From contig NZ_JACJOG010000028.1 of the NCBI RefSeq assembly GCF_014695375.1, positions 62,001 through 126,000 of the forward strand: a stretch of 64,000 nt of DNA, given 5' to 3'. How positions within the stretch are numbered: the first letter of the stretch is position 1; every line of letters begins with the position of its first letter. Of the stretch, positions 35,325-45,614 are shown one piece after another. The notes below the pieces were generated by a model. The model had not been told where the DNA came from, made no database searches, and saw only the letters and a program-made list of their open reading frames with translations. A program made the position numbers and the translations under genes. Source of the stretch: Coleofasciculus sp. FACHB-T130. GTDB lineage: Bacteria > Cyanobacteriota > Cyanobacteriia > Cyanobacteriales > FACHB-T130.

Positions 35325-38063
35325 ATGATGAATGTGATTTTGTGCCATACAACAGCGGACTTTGACACCTTGGGTGCAGCGGTGGGGCTAACCCGTCTCC
35401 AGCCGGGATCTAGGGTCGTGCTGACCGGCGGTTGCCATCCAGCGGTGCGGGATTTTTTGGCGTTGCACCGAGATGAGTATGCGCTGATTGAGCGTCGCGC
35501 TGTGAACCCAGAGCAGATTCGGTCGATTGCCGTTGTGGATACTCAAAAACGCGATCGCGTGGGAAAGGCGTCTGAATGGCTGGATTTACCGGATTTATGG
35601 GAAGTTGTCGTCTACGACCATCACCCAGACGGGGACGGAGATATTCCCGCTACCCGCACCCAAGTTGAGCCTGTCGGAGCAACTACGACTCTGATTGCCG
35701 AACAACTCCAGCAAGAAGGCATCCAGTTGACACCTTCTGAGGCAACCGTGATGGCGTTGGGAATTCATGTGGATACAGGATCGTTAACTTATGAAGGGGC
35801 GACGGCAAGAGATGCGATCGCGTTGGCTTGGTTAATGGAACAGGGGGCAAGCTTGCGCTTAATTGCCGATTATATTGAGCCGGGTTTATCGCCTCAATTG
35901 CAGGAACTCTTGACAGAAGCGCTGGACCATTTACAAAGAGCGACAACGTGCGGCTATACCGTTTCTTGGGTGCTGCTCAAAACCTCTGACTACGTTCCCG
36001 GCTTGTCAACGCTTGCGACTCGACTTCTGGATCTGGGCGAAAGCGATGCTTTGCTACTCGCTACGGCGTATCCAGTGGGGGATGGAGGTGAAGAGCGATT
36101 TACGGTCATTGGGCGATCGCGCATTGAAGGCACCAATCTCAATGAATTATTTCAACCGCTGGGTGGCGGGGGGCATTCCCAGGCAGCGTCGGTGACACTT
36201 CGCGGCGTCGATTCCCAGGCAACCCTGGAGCAGCTCGTCAGTCAGCTAAAACATCAAATTCCCCAGCCGCTGAAAGCTCGGGAACTGATGTCATCGCCAG
36301 TGCGAACAATTCGCCCGGACACGACTATTGAGCAAGCCCAGAGAATTTTATTACGTTATGGGCATTCTGGTCTTTCGGTCGTGAGTTCCGAAGACCAACT
36401 GGTGGGGATTGTTTCCCGGCGGGATATCGATCTGGCATTGCATCATGGCTTTAGTCATGCGCCGGTAAAAGGCTACATGGCTAACAATCTAAAGACGATT
36501 ACCCCGGATACGTCCTTGCCAGAGATTGAATCGATTATGGTGACTTACGATATCGGGCGGTTGCCAGTATTGCAAGATGGGCAACTTGTCGGAATGGTGA
36601 CGCGCACCGATGTCTTACGGCAGCTGCATCAGGGAAGAGGGAATGGAGGATATGTTACAGATGACGAGAGAAAAAATCCCCTTCCCAATTCCCGATTATC
36701 AATTCCAAATGCTCATCAAACCCTAACCGATATTTTGCGCGATCGCCTTGCTCCTCCCTTGTGGGAATTCCTCACTAGAGCCTCCCAGCAGGCAGAACAA
36801 CGCGGCTGGCATCTCTATTTGGTCGGCGGAGGGGTGCGGGATTTACTGCTCGCCAATCTCCATGAAACCTTGATGCTTTCAGATATTGACTTGGTAGTAG
36901 ATGGCTTTCACCGTTCGGCGGATGTCGGTGCTGGAGTAGAACTGGCGAAAGCACTTCAACAAACCTATCCAAATGCTCGTCTGGAAGTTCACGGTCAATT
37001 TCAAACAGCCGCGCTACTGTGGCACAATGACCCAGTTTTAGACTCTCTTTGGGTAGATATTGCGACGGCTCGAACTGAGTTTTATCCTTACCCAGCGGCG
37101 AATCCAGAAGTCGAAGCAAGTTCGATTCGCCAAGATTTGTATCGGCGAGATTTCACTATTAACGCCTTGGCGATGCGACTGACGCCACCCCGCGCGGGTG
37201 AATTATTAGATTTCTTTGGCGGAATGCTAGATTTGCGATCGCGCCAAATCCGCGTCCTCCATGCCAATAGCTTTATCGAAGATCCGACGCGCATTTATCG
37301 CGCCGTGCGGTTTGCAGTGCGCCTGGGATTTCAGATTGAGCCACAGACGGAAGGATATATCCGCTATGCGCTAGAGAGTGGAATTTACGAGCGATCGCTC
37401 TCTGAAAATAGCAAAGCCCCAGCGCTACAAACACGGCTGAAAGCAGAACTCAAATACATCCTCCAAGCGCCCTACTGGAAACCCGCGTTGCAGTTACTTG
37501 CCGATCTGGGGGCGTTGCGGTGCCTCCATCCCACGCTAGAGTTAGATGAGCCATTATGGAAGCAGGTGCGTTTACTAGATCGGTGTCTGCGCCGATTTGA
37601 TCCTCAGAAAACCCTCGATCATTGGCAGATGCGGCTAGAAATTTTAATTGCCTACCTCGCTGGCGAATATCGCGCGAAAGTGGCAATCAATCTTCAATTA
37701 CCGACAGACAGTATCGAACGATTAGATCAACTCGATCGGGATCGAGCGGATGTGGTGAAATTTTTGCCCGAATGTCACCGACCGAGTCAAATTGTCGTGT
37801 TGCTGAGACGGTACGAATTGCCTACGTTGATTTTGATTGCTGTCAAAAATTCGCGTCTGATTCGGCGGCTAATTTGGCGATATCTCACTATCTGGGCGAA
37901 TATTCAACCGATATTAAACGGCAATGATTTGAAAGCCCTCGGCTACAAACCGGGGCGTGAATTCAAACCCATGTTAGATCGTCTGTTGGCAGCAACGCTG
38001 GATGGAGAAATCCGCGATCGCGCTGATGCTGAAAAATTTTTGGCAGAGTATTATCCACTTTGA
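35325..38063 (+). CDS. DHH phosphoesterase - CBS - CBS - tRNA nucleotidyltransferase fusion
   Basis: A 912-residue fusion. Residues about 1-310 are a DHH/DHHA1 phosphoesterase of the NrnA/exopolyphosphatase type: an early TADFDTLG metal motif, [10 protein letters not shown] near residue 98, and the C-terminal GGGHSQAAS. Two CBS domains follow (about 315-445), with [11 protein letters not shown] and [12 protein letters not shown]. The last part (about 470-912) is a tRNA nucleotidyltransferase/poly(A) polymerase: [11 protein letters not shown] near 497, DIDLVVDG near 520 with catalytic aspartates, then [16 protein letters not shown] domains may bind adenosine nucleotides and tune the enzyme. 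Fusions of this kind are known in cyanobacteria and Aquifex relatives. Whether it adds CCA or A tails is not decidable here. Confidence 0.92.
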   Translation: MMNVILCHTTADFDTLGAAVGLTRLQPGSRVVLTGGCHPAVRDFLALHRDEYALIERRAVNPEQIRSIAVVDTQKRDRVGKASEWLDLPDLWEVVVYDHHPDGDGDIPATRTQVEPVGATTTLIAEQLQQEGIQLTPSEATVMALGIHVDTGSLTYEGATARDAIALAWLMEQGASLRLIADYIEPGLSPQLQELLTEALDHLQRATTCGYTVSWVLLKTSDYVPGLSTLATRLLDLGESDALLLATAYPVGDGGEERFTVIGRSRIEGTNLNELFQPLGGGGHSQAASVTLRGVDSQATLEQLVSQLKHQIPQPLKARELMSSPVRTIRPDTTIEQAQRILLRYGHSGLSVVSSEDQLVGIVSRRDIDLALHHGFSHAPVKGYMANNLKTITPDTSLPEIESIMVTYDIGRLPVLQDGQLVGMVTRTDVLRQLHQGRGNGGYVTDDERKNPLPNSRLSIPNAHQTLTDILRDRLAPPLWEFLTRASQQAEQRGWHLYLVGGGVRDLLLANLHETLMLSDIDLVVDGFHRSADVGAGVELAKALQQTYPNARLEVHGQFQTAALLWHNDPVLDSLWVDIATARTEFYPYPAANPEVEASSIRQDLYRRDFTINALAMRLTPPRAGELLDFFGGMLDLRSRQIRVLHANSFIEDPTRIYRAVRFAVRLGFQIEPQTEGYIRYALESGIYERSLSENSKAPALQTRLKAELKYILQAPYWKPALQLLADLGALRCLHPTLELDEPLWKQVRLLDRCLRRFDPQKTLDHWQMRLEILIAYLAGEYRAKVAINLQLPTDSIERLDQLDRDRADVVKFLPECHRPSQIVVLLRRYELPTLILIAVKNSRLIRRLIWRYLTIWANIQPILNGNDLKALGYKPGREFKPMLDRLLAATLDGEIRDRADAEKFLAEYYPL

Positions 38064-38202
38064 AGCGGCTAAGAGTCAAATCCAGGAGCGGAAACACCCG
38101 CCCTAAGCAAGCCCGGTAATCAACCGCCGCTTCCCTCCCTCCTGGGACTCAAAATTCGTACCAAGACGGTAGCATAGTTGGGAAAACTGTAACAAATCTT
38201 TA

Positions 38203-39651
38203 ATGAACTTAACGGCTGGAGCAGTCCTGAAGAACGGCAAATACGTCCTCGACGCCCCACTGGGTCAAGGTATCTTTGGGATCACCTACCGGGCGACTCA
38301 TACTCAGTCGGGGAAAGCGGTCGTCATCAAAACCCTCAACGACAGTCTGCGGACTCATCCTGATTTTGAGCGGTTTGGGCAGCAATTTCTCACCCAGGCA
38401 CGTCGCCTTGCTCGCTGCAAGCATCCTCACCTGGTTCGGGTTCTCGACTTGTTTGAGGAATCCCGGCGATGTTTCATCGTCATGGAGTTCATACCGGGGC
38501 AGACGCTGGCTGAATCGCTGCCAGCGGGTCAGATTTTGCCAGAAGCCCAAGCCCTTGGCTATATTCGTCAAATTGGCAGTGCCTTAACGGTTATCCACAA
38601 GACAGGGTTACTGCACCGAGATGTCAAACCCCAAAACATCATCCGGCATCAAGGAACTGATGATGTTGTGCTGATTGACGTTGGTTTTTGTGCTGAATTG
38701 ACGGCGGGAGTGACGCAAACCCAAGCCAGTTTACTAAATCCCGGATATGCGCCAATCGAACAATATTTTTCCCAGGAAAAACTCACCCCAGCGACAGATG
38801 TCTATGCTTTAGCAGCAAGTTTGTATTGCTTGCTGACAGGTCAACCGCCGGTTCCGGCACCGCTACGAGATCGCATCCCTCTGCCAAATTTACGGGAAAT
38901 TCAACCCAAACTCAGCCCGACTGCGATCGCTGCGATTTTGTGTGGCTTAGAAATCAAAGCCGAGAAGCGTCCCCAAAAAGTAGAAGATTGGCTCTCCCTG
39001 TTGCCAGCTAGTAAGGCTCCACAGGCTCCCCGCGCGACCCAAACGGCTCGTCGCCCTGTAATCCCCAAATCTCAGCCTGCCCCCCAAAAGCCGCAACCAG
39101 CCAGCAACACGAAACCGAAGATATCGCTTGCTAGCGGAGTGAACTGGAATCTTAGTCAGGATGTGAAGCGACCGGGCAAAACCCGCCCCTACAAAACTCA
39201 GCTAGCCAAAGTGAGTGCTGCCCCGAAAAAACTCAAAACAGCGATACGAGCAAACTTCCCGATTGCCTTTGCCAAACTGAAAATCTCGCTAGAGAGTTTC
39301 AAGATTCCAGAGGCGATGAATCGCGTCTCTACAAAGCTTGGCTCGTCAGCGAACCTTCCTAGCTTACAAAACTTAAAGTTTCCCAAACTGACACTAGGCA
39401 GAGGGTTGATGATGACCGCTGCGATCGCTACCTGTACGGGTGCTGGATTCGGCTTGGCAGTTCGCTTGAACGGAGCAATGGGACCGGGATCTTCTATCCT
39501 GCATACCGAACAATCCTTTCCACCCCGCGACGACTGGCCCATCTCAGACACCCCCGATCCCATGTCCAACGCTAACCTGCTATCACCCCCCGCTGCTGTT
39601 GTCGCACCCGTACCACCTTCCTCAGGTACACTGCCAAAGCCTAAGCTGTAA
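38203..39651 (+). CDS. Ser/Thr protein kinase with DVG motif and C-terminal membrane helix
   Basis: A 482-residue Hanks-type kinase. The Gly loop is GQGIFGITY (residues 21-29), the ATP lysine is K43, and the catalytic loop reads LLHRDVKPQNII. In place of DFG it has DVG (VLIDVGFCAEL), an atypical but still metal-competent form. The kinase domain ends near residue 270. A Pro/Gln/Lys-rich basic linker of about 120 residues follows, then a hydrophobic helix around 405-425 and a Pro/Ser-rich tail. The topology is kinase in the cytoplasm. It stands before a small conserved gene and the ABC1 kinase; no partner phosphatase other than PphA-like (41985) is near. Confidence 0.93.
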   Translation: MNLTAGAVLKNGKYVLDAPLGQGIFGITYRATHTQSGKAVVIKTLNDSLRTHPDFERFGQQFLTQARRLARCKHPHLVRVLDLFEESRRCFIVMEFIPGQTLAESLPAGQILPEAQALGYIRQIGSALTVIHKTGLLHRDVKPQNIIRHQGTDDVVLIDVGFCAELTAGVTQTQASLLNPGYAPIEQYFSQEKLTPATDVYALAASLYCLLTGQPPVPAPLRDRIPLPNLREIQPKLSPTAIAAILCGLEIKAEKRPQKVEDWLSLLPASKAPQAPRATQTARRPVIPKSQPAPQKPQPASNTKPKISLASGVNWNLSQDVKRPGKTRPYKTQLAKVSAAPKKLKTAIRANFPIAFAKLKISLESFKIPEAMNRVSTKLGSSANLPSLQNLKFPKLTLGRGLMMTAAIATCTGAGFGLAVRLNGAMGPGSSILHTEQSFPPRDDWPISDTPDPMSNANLLSPPAAVVAPVPPSSGTLPKPKL

Positions 39652-39720
39652 CCTAGGCTGTATGTAGTATCGAGAGCAAGCAAGTTATAATTTGTTTCGG
39701 ACGCACAAATAGATTTTTTC

Positions 39721-40047
39721 ATGACAAATCCTGTAGTTCATGCCTTTTTTGTCGGCAGAGCGGTTGCAGAAGCTCTCAATGAACAGGTAGAAAACGCCGT
39801 CACCAATGCTCTCTCAGAACTCGGCAAATTTGATGCTGAACAACGAGAGTCTTTGCGGCACTTCACCTCACGAGTAGCCGAACGCTCTAACACCCAAGCT
39901 GAAACGGTGATGCGGGGGCGAACCACTACCAGCATTGTGCCTCAAGGCACCCAAACAACAGATTTGCAAGCGACGATTGATGAACTTCGGGCAGAAGTCG
40001 CTCGCTTTCGCGCCGAATTACAACGCTATCGCAGCAGCTCAGTATAA
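39721..40047 (+). CDS. Small conserved hypothetical protein with C-terminal coiled coil
   Basis: A 108-residue soluble protein. The N-terminal half (NPVVHAFFVGRAVAEALNEQ) is helical and Ala-rich; the middle is Arg/Thr-rich and likely disordered (TVMRGRTTTSIVPQGTQ); the last 30 residues (IDELRAEVARFRAELQRYR) form a short coiled coil. Proteins of this type are conserved among cyanobacteria, to my recollection, but I know no function. ATG at 39721 lacks a clear Shine-Dalgarno. A palindrome AGAGCGCAGCGCTCT follows at 40054-40068. Confidence 0.75.
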   Translation: MTNPVVHAFFVGRAVAEALNEQVENAVTNALSELGKFDAEQRESLRHFTSRVAERSNTQAETVMRGRTTTSIVPQGTQTTDLQATIDELRAEVARFRAELQRYRSSSV

Positions 40048-40187
40048 ATTCTGAGAGCGCAGCGCTCTGTTCGCGTGCTGAGGGGGAATTCAGTTAAAAG
40101 TTCAGTTGTGAGTTGTTAGTTATCCAAAACTCACGCACTCAACTGCGATCGCGCCAACTACTTGAAAAAACAGACTTAGGAATCCGA

Positions 40188-41945
40188 GTGTCAGCCTATC
40201 CTAATGACTCTAAACTGAAGCGATACGCGGCTAGCACGCCGAGTGCCCAGCGTGCCGCTGATAAAGCCCGTAAGGATAAGGCTTATCGGTGGAACCGCGA
40301 ACGTTACTCCCATCAACGGCGCTTCGTAGATATTTGGGGGTTTGTTTTAACCTTATTGTTTAAGCTCTGGCGCTACAACAAATCTTGGAGCTATCCGGGC
40401 GGAGTTACAGAGGAAAAACAAGCCCACAGACGCAGAGCACAAGCGATTTGGATTCGAGAGACGTTCTTAGACCTAGGGCCGACTTTTATTAAAGTTGGGC
40501 AGCTGTTCTCCACCCGTGCCGATTTATTCCCTGTGGAGTATGTGGAGGAACTTTCTAAGCTGCAAGACAAAGTGCCTGCTTTTAGCTACGAACAAGCTGA
40601 GGTGTTGATTGAGAAGGACTTCAGCAAGAAAGTTTCGCAGCTTTACCGCACTTTTGACCCGATTCCCCTGGCGGCTGCTAGCTTGGGACAGGTACATAAA
40701 GCAACTCTCCACAGCGGCGAAGAAGTCGTGGTCAAGGTACAACGACCCGGACTGCGGCAGCTGTTTACGGTTGATTTGCAAATTCTTAGAGGAATTGCCC
40801 GTTTCTTTCAAAACCATCCCGACTGGGGTCGGGGTCGTGACTGGCTGGGAATCTATGAGGAGTGCAGCCGAATTCTTTGGGAAGAAATTGATTACCTGAA
40901 TGAAGGCAGCAATGCCGATACGTTTCGCCGCAACTTCCGCGCCTATGATTGGGTAAAAGTGCCGCGTGTCTACTGGCGATATACGTCGCCACGGGTTGTC
41001 ACTCTTGAGTACATTCCGGGCATCAAAATTAGTCACTATGAAGCGCTAGAAGCAGCAGGGCTAGATCGAAAGGAACTGGCTCATCTGGGTGCTAAAGCTT
41101 ACCTGCAACAATTGCTCAACGATGGCTTCTTCCACGCCGACCCGCATCCTGGCAATATCGCAGTCAGTCCCGAAGGTGCCCTAATTTTCTATGATTTCGG
41201 CATGATGGGGCGGATTAAGTCCAACATTCGCGAGCAACTAATGGAAACGCTGTTTGGCATTGCCCAAAAAGATGGCGACCGAGTGATGCATTCGCTCGTC
41301 GAAATGGGAGCGCTGGCAGCGGTTGATGATATGGGACCCGTACGGCGATCGATTCAGTATATGCTGGATCACTTTATGGACAAGCCGTTTGAAAACCAAT
41401 CGGTGAGTCAGATTAGTGAAGACCTTTATGAAATTGCTTACGACCAACCTTTTCGGTTTCCGGCGACTTTTACCTTTGTGATGCGAGCCTTCTCAACTTT
41501 AGAAGGGGTTGGAAAAGGCTTAGACCCGGAATTTAACTTTATGGAGGTTGCAAAACCCTTTGCAATGCAGCTTATGGCAGATAGTAATGGCAGTAATAGT
41601 AGTAGTAGCTTCTTGAATGAATTAGGACGGCAAGCGGCTCAAGTTAGCAGTACGGCTTTGAGTTTGCCCAGGCGGATTGAGGATACGATTGAGAAATTAG
41701 AGCAGGGCGACCTGCGAATTCGAGTGCGCTCTATTGAGAGCGATCGCATTCTCCGGCGGATGAGTAGCATTCAGTTGGGAACTAACTATACTCTGCTCAT
41801 CAGTGCTTTCACCCTATCAGCCACTATCCTCTTTGTTCAGGGTTATGTTGCGCTGGCAGTCGTGGTTGCTCTGGGGGCATCTGCCCTAGCTTTTGTCCTC
41901 ATTCGCTTGCTCATGCGCCTCGACCGATTTGATCGGATGTTTTGA
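40188..41945 (+). CDS. ABC1/UbiB-family atypical kinase
   Basis: A 585-residue protein from the GTG at 40188 (TAGGA six bases before); a TTG at 40113 would add 25 residues lying in repetitive DNA. ABC1 signatures are present: KVGQLFSTRADLFPVEYVEE (the KxGQ segment), AAASLGQVHKA in place of a Gly loop, HADPHPGNIAV in the catalytic loop and FYDFGMMGRI. Two hydrophobic helices occur at the C-terminus (about 535-575). Related proteins guard quinone biosynthesis or plastoglobule lipids. In Synechocystis an ABC1 gene lies beside pphA, as seen here, supporting conserved context. Substrate unknown. Confidence 0.92.
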   Translation: MSAYPNDSKLKRYAASTPSAQRAADKARKDKAYRWNRERYSHQRRFVDIWGFVLTLLFKLWRYNKSWSYPGGVTEEKQAHRRRAQAIWIRETFLDLGPTFIKVGQLFSTRADLFPVEYVEELSKLQDKVPAFSYEQAEVLIEKDFSKKVSQLYRTFDPIPLAAASLGQVHKATLHSGEEVVVKVQRPGLRQLFTVDLQILRGIARFFQNHPDWGRGRDWLGIYEECSRILWEEIDYLNEGSNADTFRRNFRAYDWVKVPRVYWRYTSPRVVTLEYIPGIKISHYEALEAAGLDRKELAHLGAKAYLQQLLNDGFFHADPHPGNIAVSPEGALIFYDFGMMGRIKSNIREQLMETLFGIAQKDGDRVMHSLVEMGALAAVDDMGPVRRSIQYMLDHFMDKPFENQSVSQISEDLYEIAYDQPFRFPATFTFVMRAFSTLEGVGKGLDPEFNFMEVAKPFAMQLMADSNGSNSSSSFLNELGRQAAQVSSTALSLPRRIEDTIEKLEQGDLRIRVRSIESDRILRRMSSIQLGTNYTLLISAFTLSATILFVQGYVALAVVVALGASALAFVLIRLLMRLDRFDRMF

Positions 41946-41984
41946 TTCGGGTAAAGTAAAGTTGCTGTTGCCAGCAGACAATAT

Positions 41985-42713
41985 ATGATTCCTCGCTCCA
42001 CGGGCCTCTCTGATGCGGGACTTCTTCGTTCCGTCAACCAAGATGACTACCATATCGACCCTGATGGGCGATTTTTTATAGTTGCTGATGGCATGGGAGG
42101 ACATGCAGGAGGCCAGGAGGCAAGCCAAATCGCCACTCAGGCTATCTACACCTATCTAGATGAGCATTGGCATTCCGACGAGACTTGCCCAGCGTTATTA
42201 GAAAAAGCCTTCTTGGATGCAAATCAGGCGATTTTACAAGATCAAGCGAATCATCCAGAACGCTCAGATATGGGCACGACAGGCGTTGTAGTGATGTTTC
42301 GCCAACAGCAGCCTTGGGTCGCTCATGTGGGGGACTCTCGCCTTTATCGAATGCGAGGGGCAACTCTAGAGCAAATCACTGAGGATCATACTTGGGTGGC
42401 ACGGGCGATGAAAGCCGGGGAGCTGACTTCCGAACAAGCTAAAATGCACCCGTGGCGTCACGTATTGTCTCAGTGTCTGGGTCGTAAAGATTTGCGTCTG
42501 ATTGAGATCCAACCGCTGGATGTGCAAGCAGGCGACAGACTGCTGCTGTGTAGCGATGGACTTACAGAAGAACTCTCGGATCAGTTGATTGCAACTCACC
42601 TCAAGGTTACTTCCTTGGAAAAGGCAGCCGACGCCCTTGTCGAGTCCGCTAAAGATAAAGGGGGCAGAGACAATATTACAGTGGTGCTGGTAGCGATTGA
42701 GGGGGGCGACTGA
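41985..42713 (+). CDS. pphA: PP2C-type protein phosphatase, PphA-like
   Basis: A 242-residue soluble PPM phosphatase. Metal-binding motifs are seen: SVNQDDYHI, VADGMGGHAGG, VAHVGDSRLY, LLLCSDGLTEEL and GGRDNITVVLV. Length matches single-domain cyanobacterial PphA, which removes phosphate from the nitrogen-signalling protein PII and other targets. The flap segment ITEDHTWVARAMKAGELT is present. The gene is 39 bases after the ABC1 kinase, the arrangement known from Synechocystis sll1770-sll1771, so co-transcription is likely. The PII assignment is inferred from this synteny. Confidence 0.9.
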   Translation: MIPRSTGLSDAGLLRSVNQDDYHIDPDGRFFIVADGMGGHAGGQEASQIATQAIYTYLDEHWHSDETCPALLEKAFLDANQAILQDQANHPERSDMGTTGVVVMFRQQQPWVAHVGDSRLYRMRGATLEQITEDHTWVARAMKAGELTSEQAKMHPWRHVLSQCLGRKDLRLIEIQPLDVQAGDRLLLCSDGLTEELSDQLIATHLKVTSLEKAADALVESAKDKGGRDNITVVLVAIEGGD

Positions 42714-42784
42714 GCAGGAATAGCGGTCAGGTGATTCCCCGTCCTTAAAAAACTCACGCCACCATCGCCTGCGGCTCCCTGCCC

Positions 42785-42808
42785 CTAATCCCCGCCAATG
42801 GGGATTAG
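42785..42808. repeat. Hairpin after pphA
   Basis: CTAATCCCC (42785-42793) pairs with GGGGATTAG (42800-42808) around six bases. It lies about 75 bases after the pphA stop. No T run follows, so it may be an intergenic repeat instead of a terminator. Confidence 0.5.
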
Positions 42809-43003
42809 CTGTCTCATTCCGTTGAGCGCTGAATAACTCGTTCGCAGAAAGGGAATAAGATCCTGGGTTTTTCAAATTTTTCCTGAATTAAACGAAATCC
42901 CTCTAGGTTAGACAAAACGTTAAGGGAATCAGATTCACAACTGAGCGATCGCATTTTAGACTTTAGACTTTAAACAGTCCTAGTAGCAATCCTTTATAGT
43001 CCC

Positions 43004-44224
43004 TTGAGACGTCTTCTTTTTCTCACGGAACGGTTTCCCCCAGATATTGGTGGGTTAGCGAGTAGCGCCGGACGCATCGCCGCTGCCCTCTGCCAGTTGG
43101 GTATTGAAGTAGACGTGGTGGCGTGGAGTCGTTACTTGCAACCGGGAGAAGTCCGGAGTTCAGATGTTGCCAGAGGGGGAGCAACCGGGCACGCTGAAAG
43201 TCAAGATTTCCAAACTATCAAACATCTCAAAGTCTATCGGGTGGGGCTATATCGCCACTGGGATATGACGATGCCCCATACGCTTAACGTCCTCGACTGG
43301 CTGCATCAGTGCCGTGGGTACGATGCTGTTTGGGGGCACTATGTCTTCCCCAGTGGGTTCTTAGCTACTTGGTTTGCAGCGACAAATGGCCTTCCCAGCA
43401 CGGTAAGCGCCCGTGGGAATGATATCGATCGAGCCATGTTTCCACCGGGGGATTTTGCGCGACTGCAATGGACGTTGTTAAATGCCGGTTTGATTACGGC
43501 GGTGAGTGCTGATATGGCCCGAAAGATTCAGCTACTCGCCCAGGGGGATGATGTGATGGTTTTGAAAAATGGCGTCAACGAGCGGGTATTTTCGCCCCCC
43601 ATTATTGGTGCAACTCATGAATCATCCCTTCTGAGAGCATCTTTAGGCATTGCTCCTGATGAAGCGGTACTGGGATTTTCCGGGGAATTACGAGAAAAGA
43701 AGGGGCAGCAGTTTCTTCTGAATGCCTTAACCACAGTCCGCGCCCAACGTCCTGCCTGTTTGTTAATTATCGGGGAAGTGCGGGCGTCCCAAGAAGCGGC
43801 ACTACAACTCTATGCGACTCAGCATCCAGAAAACGCCAAGCGGGTTATTGTCACCGGACATTTAGCGAGTCCTGCGGCGGTAGCGGGGCATCTGCGGCTG
43901 TGTGATGTGTATCTGCAACCGTCGGTATGGGAGGGAATGCCGAATGCGCTGCTAGAAGCGATCGCCTGTGGTTGTTGCTGTATTGCTAGCGATGCGGGTG
44001 GGATTCCAGAGATCATTGAGCATGGAAAAAGTGGATTTTTGCTTCCTCGTTCCCAGTTACATCGACTGGGTGAGGCGGTGCTGGAGTGTTTAGATTTAGA
44101 GCCAAGTGCTAGGCGTCAGATTGGGATGGCAGGGCGCGATCGCATTCTCGCTGAATTTTCTCTAAAACATGAAAATCAGCGGCTTCAGACTGTTATCGAT
44201 CGTTTAATCCCAATTTCCTCATAA
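43004..44224 (+). CDS. GT4-family glycosyltransferase
   Basis: A 406-residue GT-B glycosyltransferase starting with TTG. The N-terminal Rossmann domain opens with RRLLFLTERFPPDIGGLASS, and the C-terminal domain has VLGFSGELREKKGQQFLLNAL and the donor-binding E-x7-E segment VWEGMPNALLEAIACG. This is a GT4 retaining enzyme for polysaccharide or glycolipid synthesis; sugar and acceptor are unknown. The last 40 bases overlap the 3' end of the convergent glycosyltransferase at 44185. Start choice rests on the conserved opening, since no better codon is nearby. Confidence 0.92.
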   Translation: MRRLLFLTERFPPDIGGLASSAGRIAAALCQLGIEVDVVAWSRYLQPGEVRSSDVARGGATGHAESQDFQTIKHLKVYRVGLYRHWDMTMPHTLNVLDWLHQCRGYDAVWGHYVFPSGFLATWFAATNGLPSTVSARGNDIDRAMFPPGDFARLQWTLLNAGLITAVSADMARKIQLLAQGDDVMVLKNGVNERVFSPPIIGATHESSLLRASLGIAPDEAVLGFSGELREKKGQQFLLNALTTVRAQRPACLLIIGEVRASQEAALQLYATQHPENAKRVIVTGHLASPAAVAGHLRLCDVYLQPSVWEGMPNALLEAIACGCCCIASDAGGIPEIIEHGKSGFLLPRSQLHRLGEAVLECLDLEPSARRQIGMAGRDRILAEFSLKHENQRLQTVIDRLIPISS

Positions 44225-45453
44225 GCTGCCACCAAAGCATCACCCGCGTGTTTCCACGTGTAATAATTTTCGATCTGCTGACGGGCATTCCTCGCCAAAT
44301 TTCTTGCCAATTCTGGTTCTGTTTTCAACCTGAGTAAAGCATCTTTAATTGCCTTTGCAGAACCCGGTTTCACGAGCAGAAAATGCACCCCATCCTCACC
44401 CAATTCTCTCGCTACTGGTAAATCGCTAGCAATCACCGGCGTACCTGTCGCCATTCCTTCCAAAATCTTTAAAGGACAACAACCCTGAACCAGATTTCGG
44501 TCATTGGGCGTCAACGGAGCCAAAATTACATCAGATGCATGAATTTTTTGGACGAGTTCCGCTTGCGATACAGGGTCTAAAATCGTGAGAGACTCTGCTA
44601 CTCCTAGTTTTAAAGCTAGCTGTTTTAAGGCTAAAATCTGAAAGTCGCGACCTTGTCCAATGACTGTTAATTGAGTAGGAAAATCCCGGTCAGCAAGTGC
44701 CAGTGCTTCAACAGCAAGATTAATCCCTTGCCAAGGGGAAAATGTCCCAAAATATAACACCTGAAATCGAGGCTGAGTCTTTATTGAATCATTTTCAATC
44801 TGTAGGGGTGGCGTTTCCTTGTCCTGATAGGGAAGATTTGGATACTCGACATCCCTAAACTTTGAAAGACGATAAGTAAATATATCTAAATCAACTCCAT
44901 TGGGAATGACGCGGATTTTTGATCCAGGAACTCCTCTTGTTTGGAGATAGTCTCTGGTTACGGAACTAGGCGTTAAAATTAAATCTGATGCTTCTAAACA
45001 AATTTTTTCTTGTGCCTTTAATTTGTGCAATAATTCCCGATCTTCTGCCACTGCTGGATAGCGATATTTGAGTTCAATGGATGGCAATCCATTAACTTCA
45101 AAAATTAAATACTTACATAATTTTTCTTTGCTCAGGGCAATGGGAAATCCTTCATAAATAGAACGGATATGCACTGTCTCAAACCACTGATTCTGCCACC
45201 AATTGCCCAGCATCGTGCGAAAATAAAGCACTCGATTAATTAACGTATCTCCTAGCGCAGGTAACATGGATTGGATAACATGGGGTGATTCCCTCTGATT
45301 TACTGCGTAGGCTGTCGGGGAAACTGTCACTAGCTGAATGTCGCCAAAAGCATCTGCCAAAGCTTGAGTAAAAGCAGAAATATGAATTGCGGCTCCCTTG
45401 GGCGCTGGTACGGTATCAAAAGAAACGTAAACTATTCTAGAATCGTTCATCAA
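44185..45453 (-). CDS. GT4-family glycosyltransferase
   Basis: A 422-residue GT-B enzyme. The N-terminal domain starts RIVYVSFDTVPAPKGAAIHI, and the C-terminal domain shows VLYFGTFSPWQGINLAVEAL and the acidic loop PLKILEGMATGTPVIASD. A variable stretch (about 190-230) is rich in Glu and Lys. It shares the 3' overlap of 40 bases with the plus-strand glycosyltransferase. Sugar specificity is unknown. Convergent pairing with another GT4 suggests a small glycan locus. Confidence 0.92.
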   Translation of the reverse strand: MMNDSRIVYVSFDTVPAPKGAAIHISAFTQALADAFGDIQLVTVSPTAYAVNQRESPHVIQSMLPALGDTLINRVLYFRTMLGNWWQNQWFETVHIRSIYEGFPIALSKEKLCKYLIFEVNGLPSIELKYRYPAVAEDRELLHKLKAQEKICLEASDLILTPSSVTRDYLQTRGVPGSKIRVIPNGVDLDIFTYRLSKFRDVEYPNLPYQDKETPPLQIENDSIKTQPRFQVLYFGTFSPWQGINLAVEALALADRDFPTQLTVIGQGRDFQILALKQLALKLGVAESLTILDPVSQAELVQKIHASDVILAPLTPNDRNLVQGCCPLKILEGMATGTPVIASDLPVARELGEDGVHFLLVKPGSAKAIKDALLRLKTEPELARNLARNARQQIENYYTWKHAGDALVAAYEEIGIKRSITV

Positions 45454-45614
45454 CTAAACTATGACTCAATTTTGCCCTAAGATTCTAACTTTTTGTAACG
45501 ATAATTCCCACTTCCGAGAACGTATCTGTTATCAAAGCGTTTGAGTGTGATTTTAGGTAAGCGATCGCTACCTTCCGTAATTCCCGATTCATTGATATTG
45601 AATTTTTATTACAA

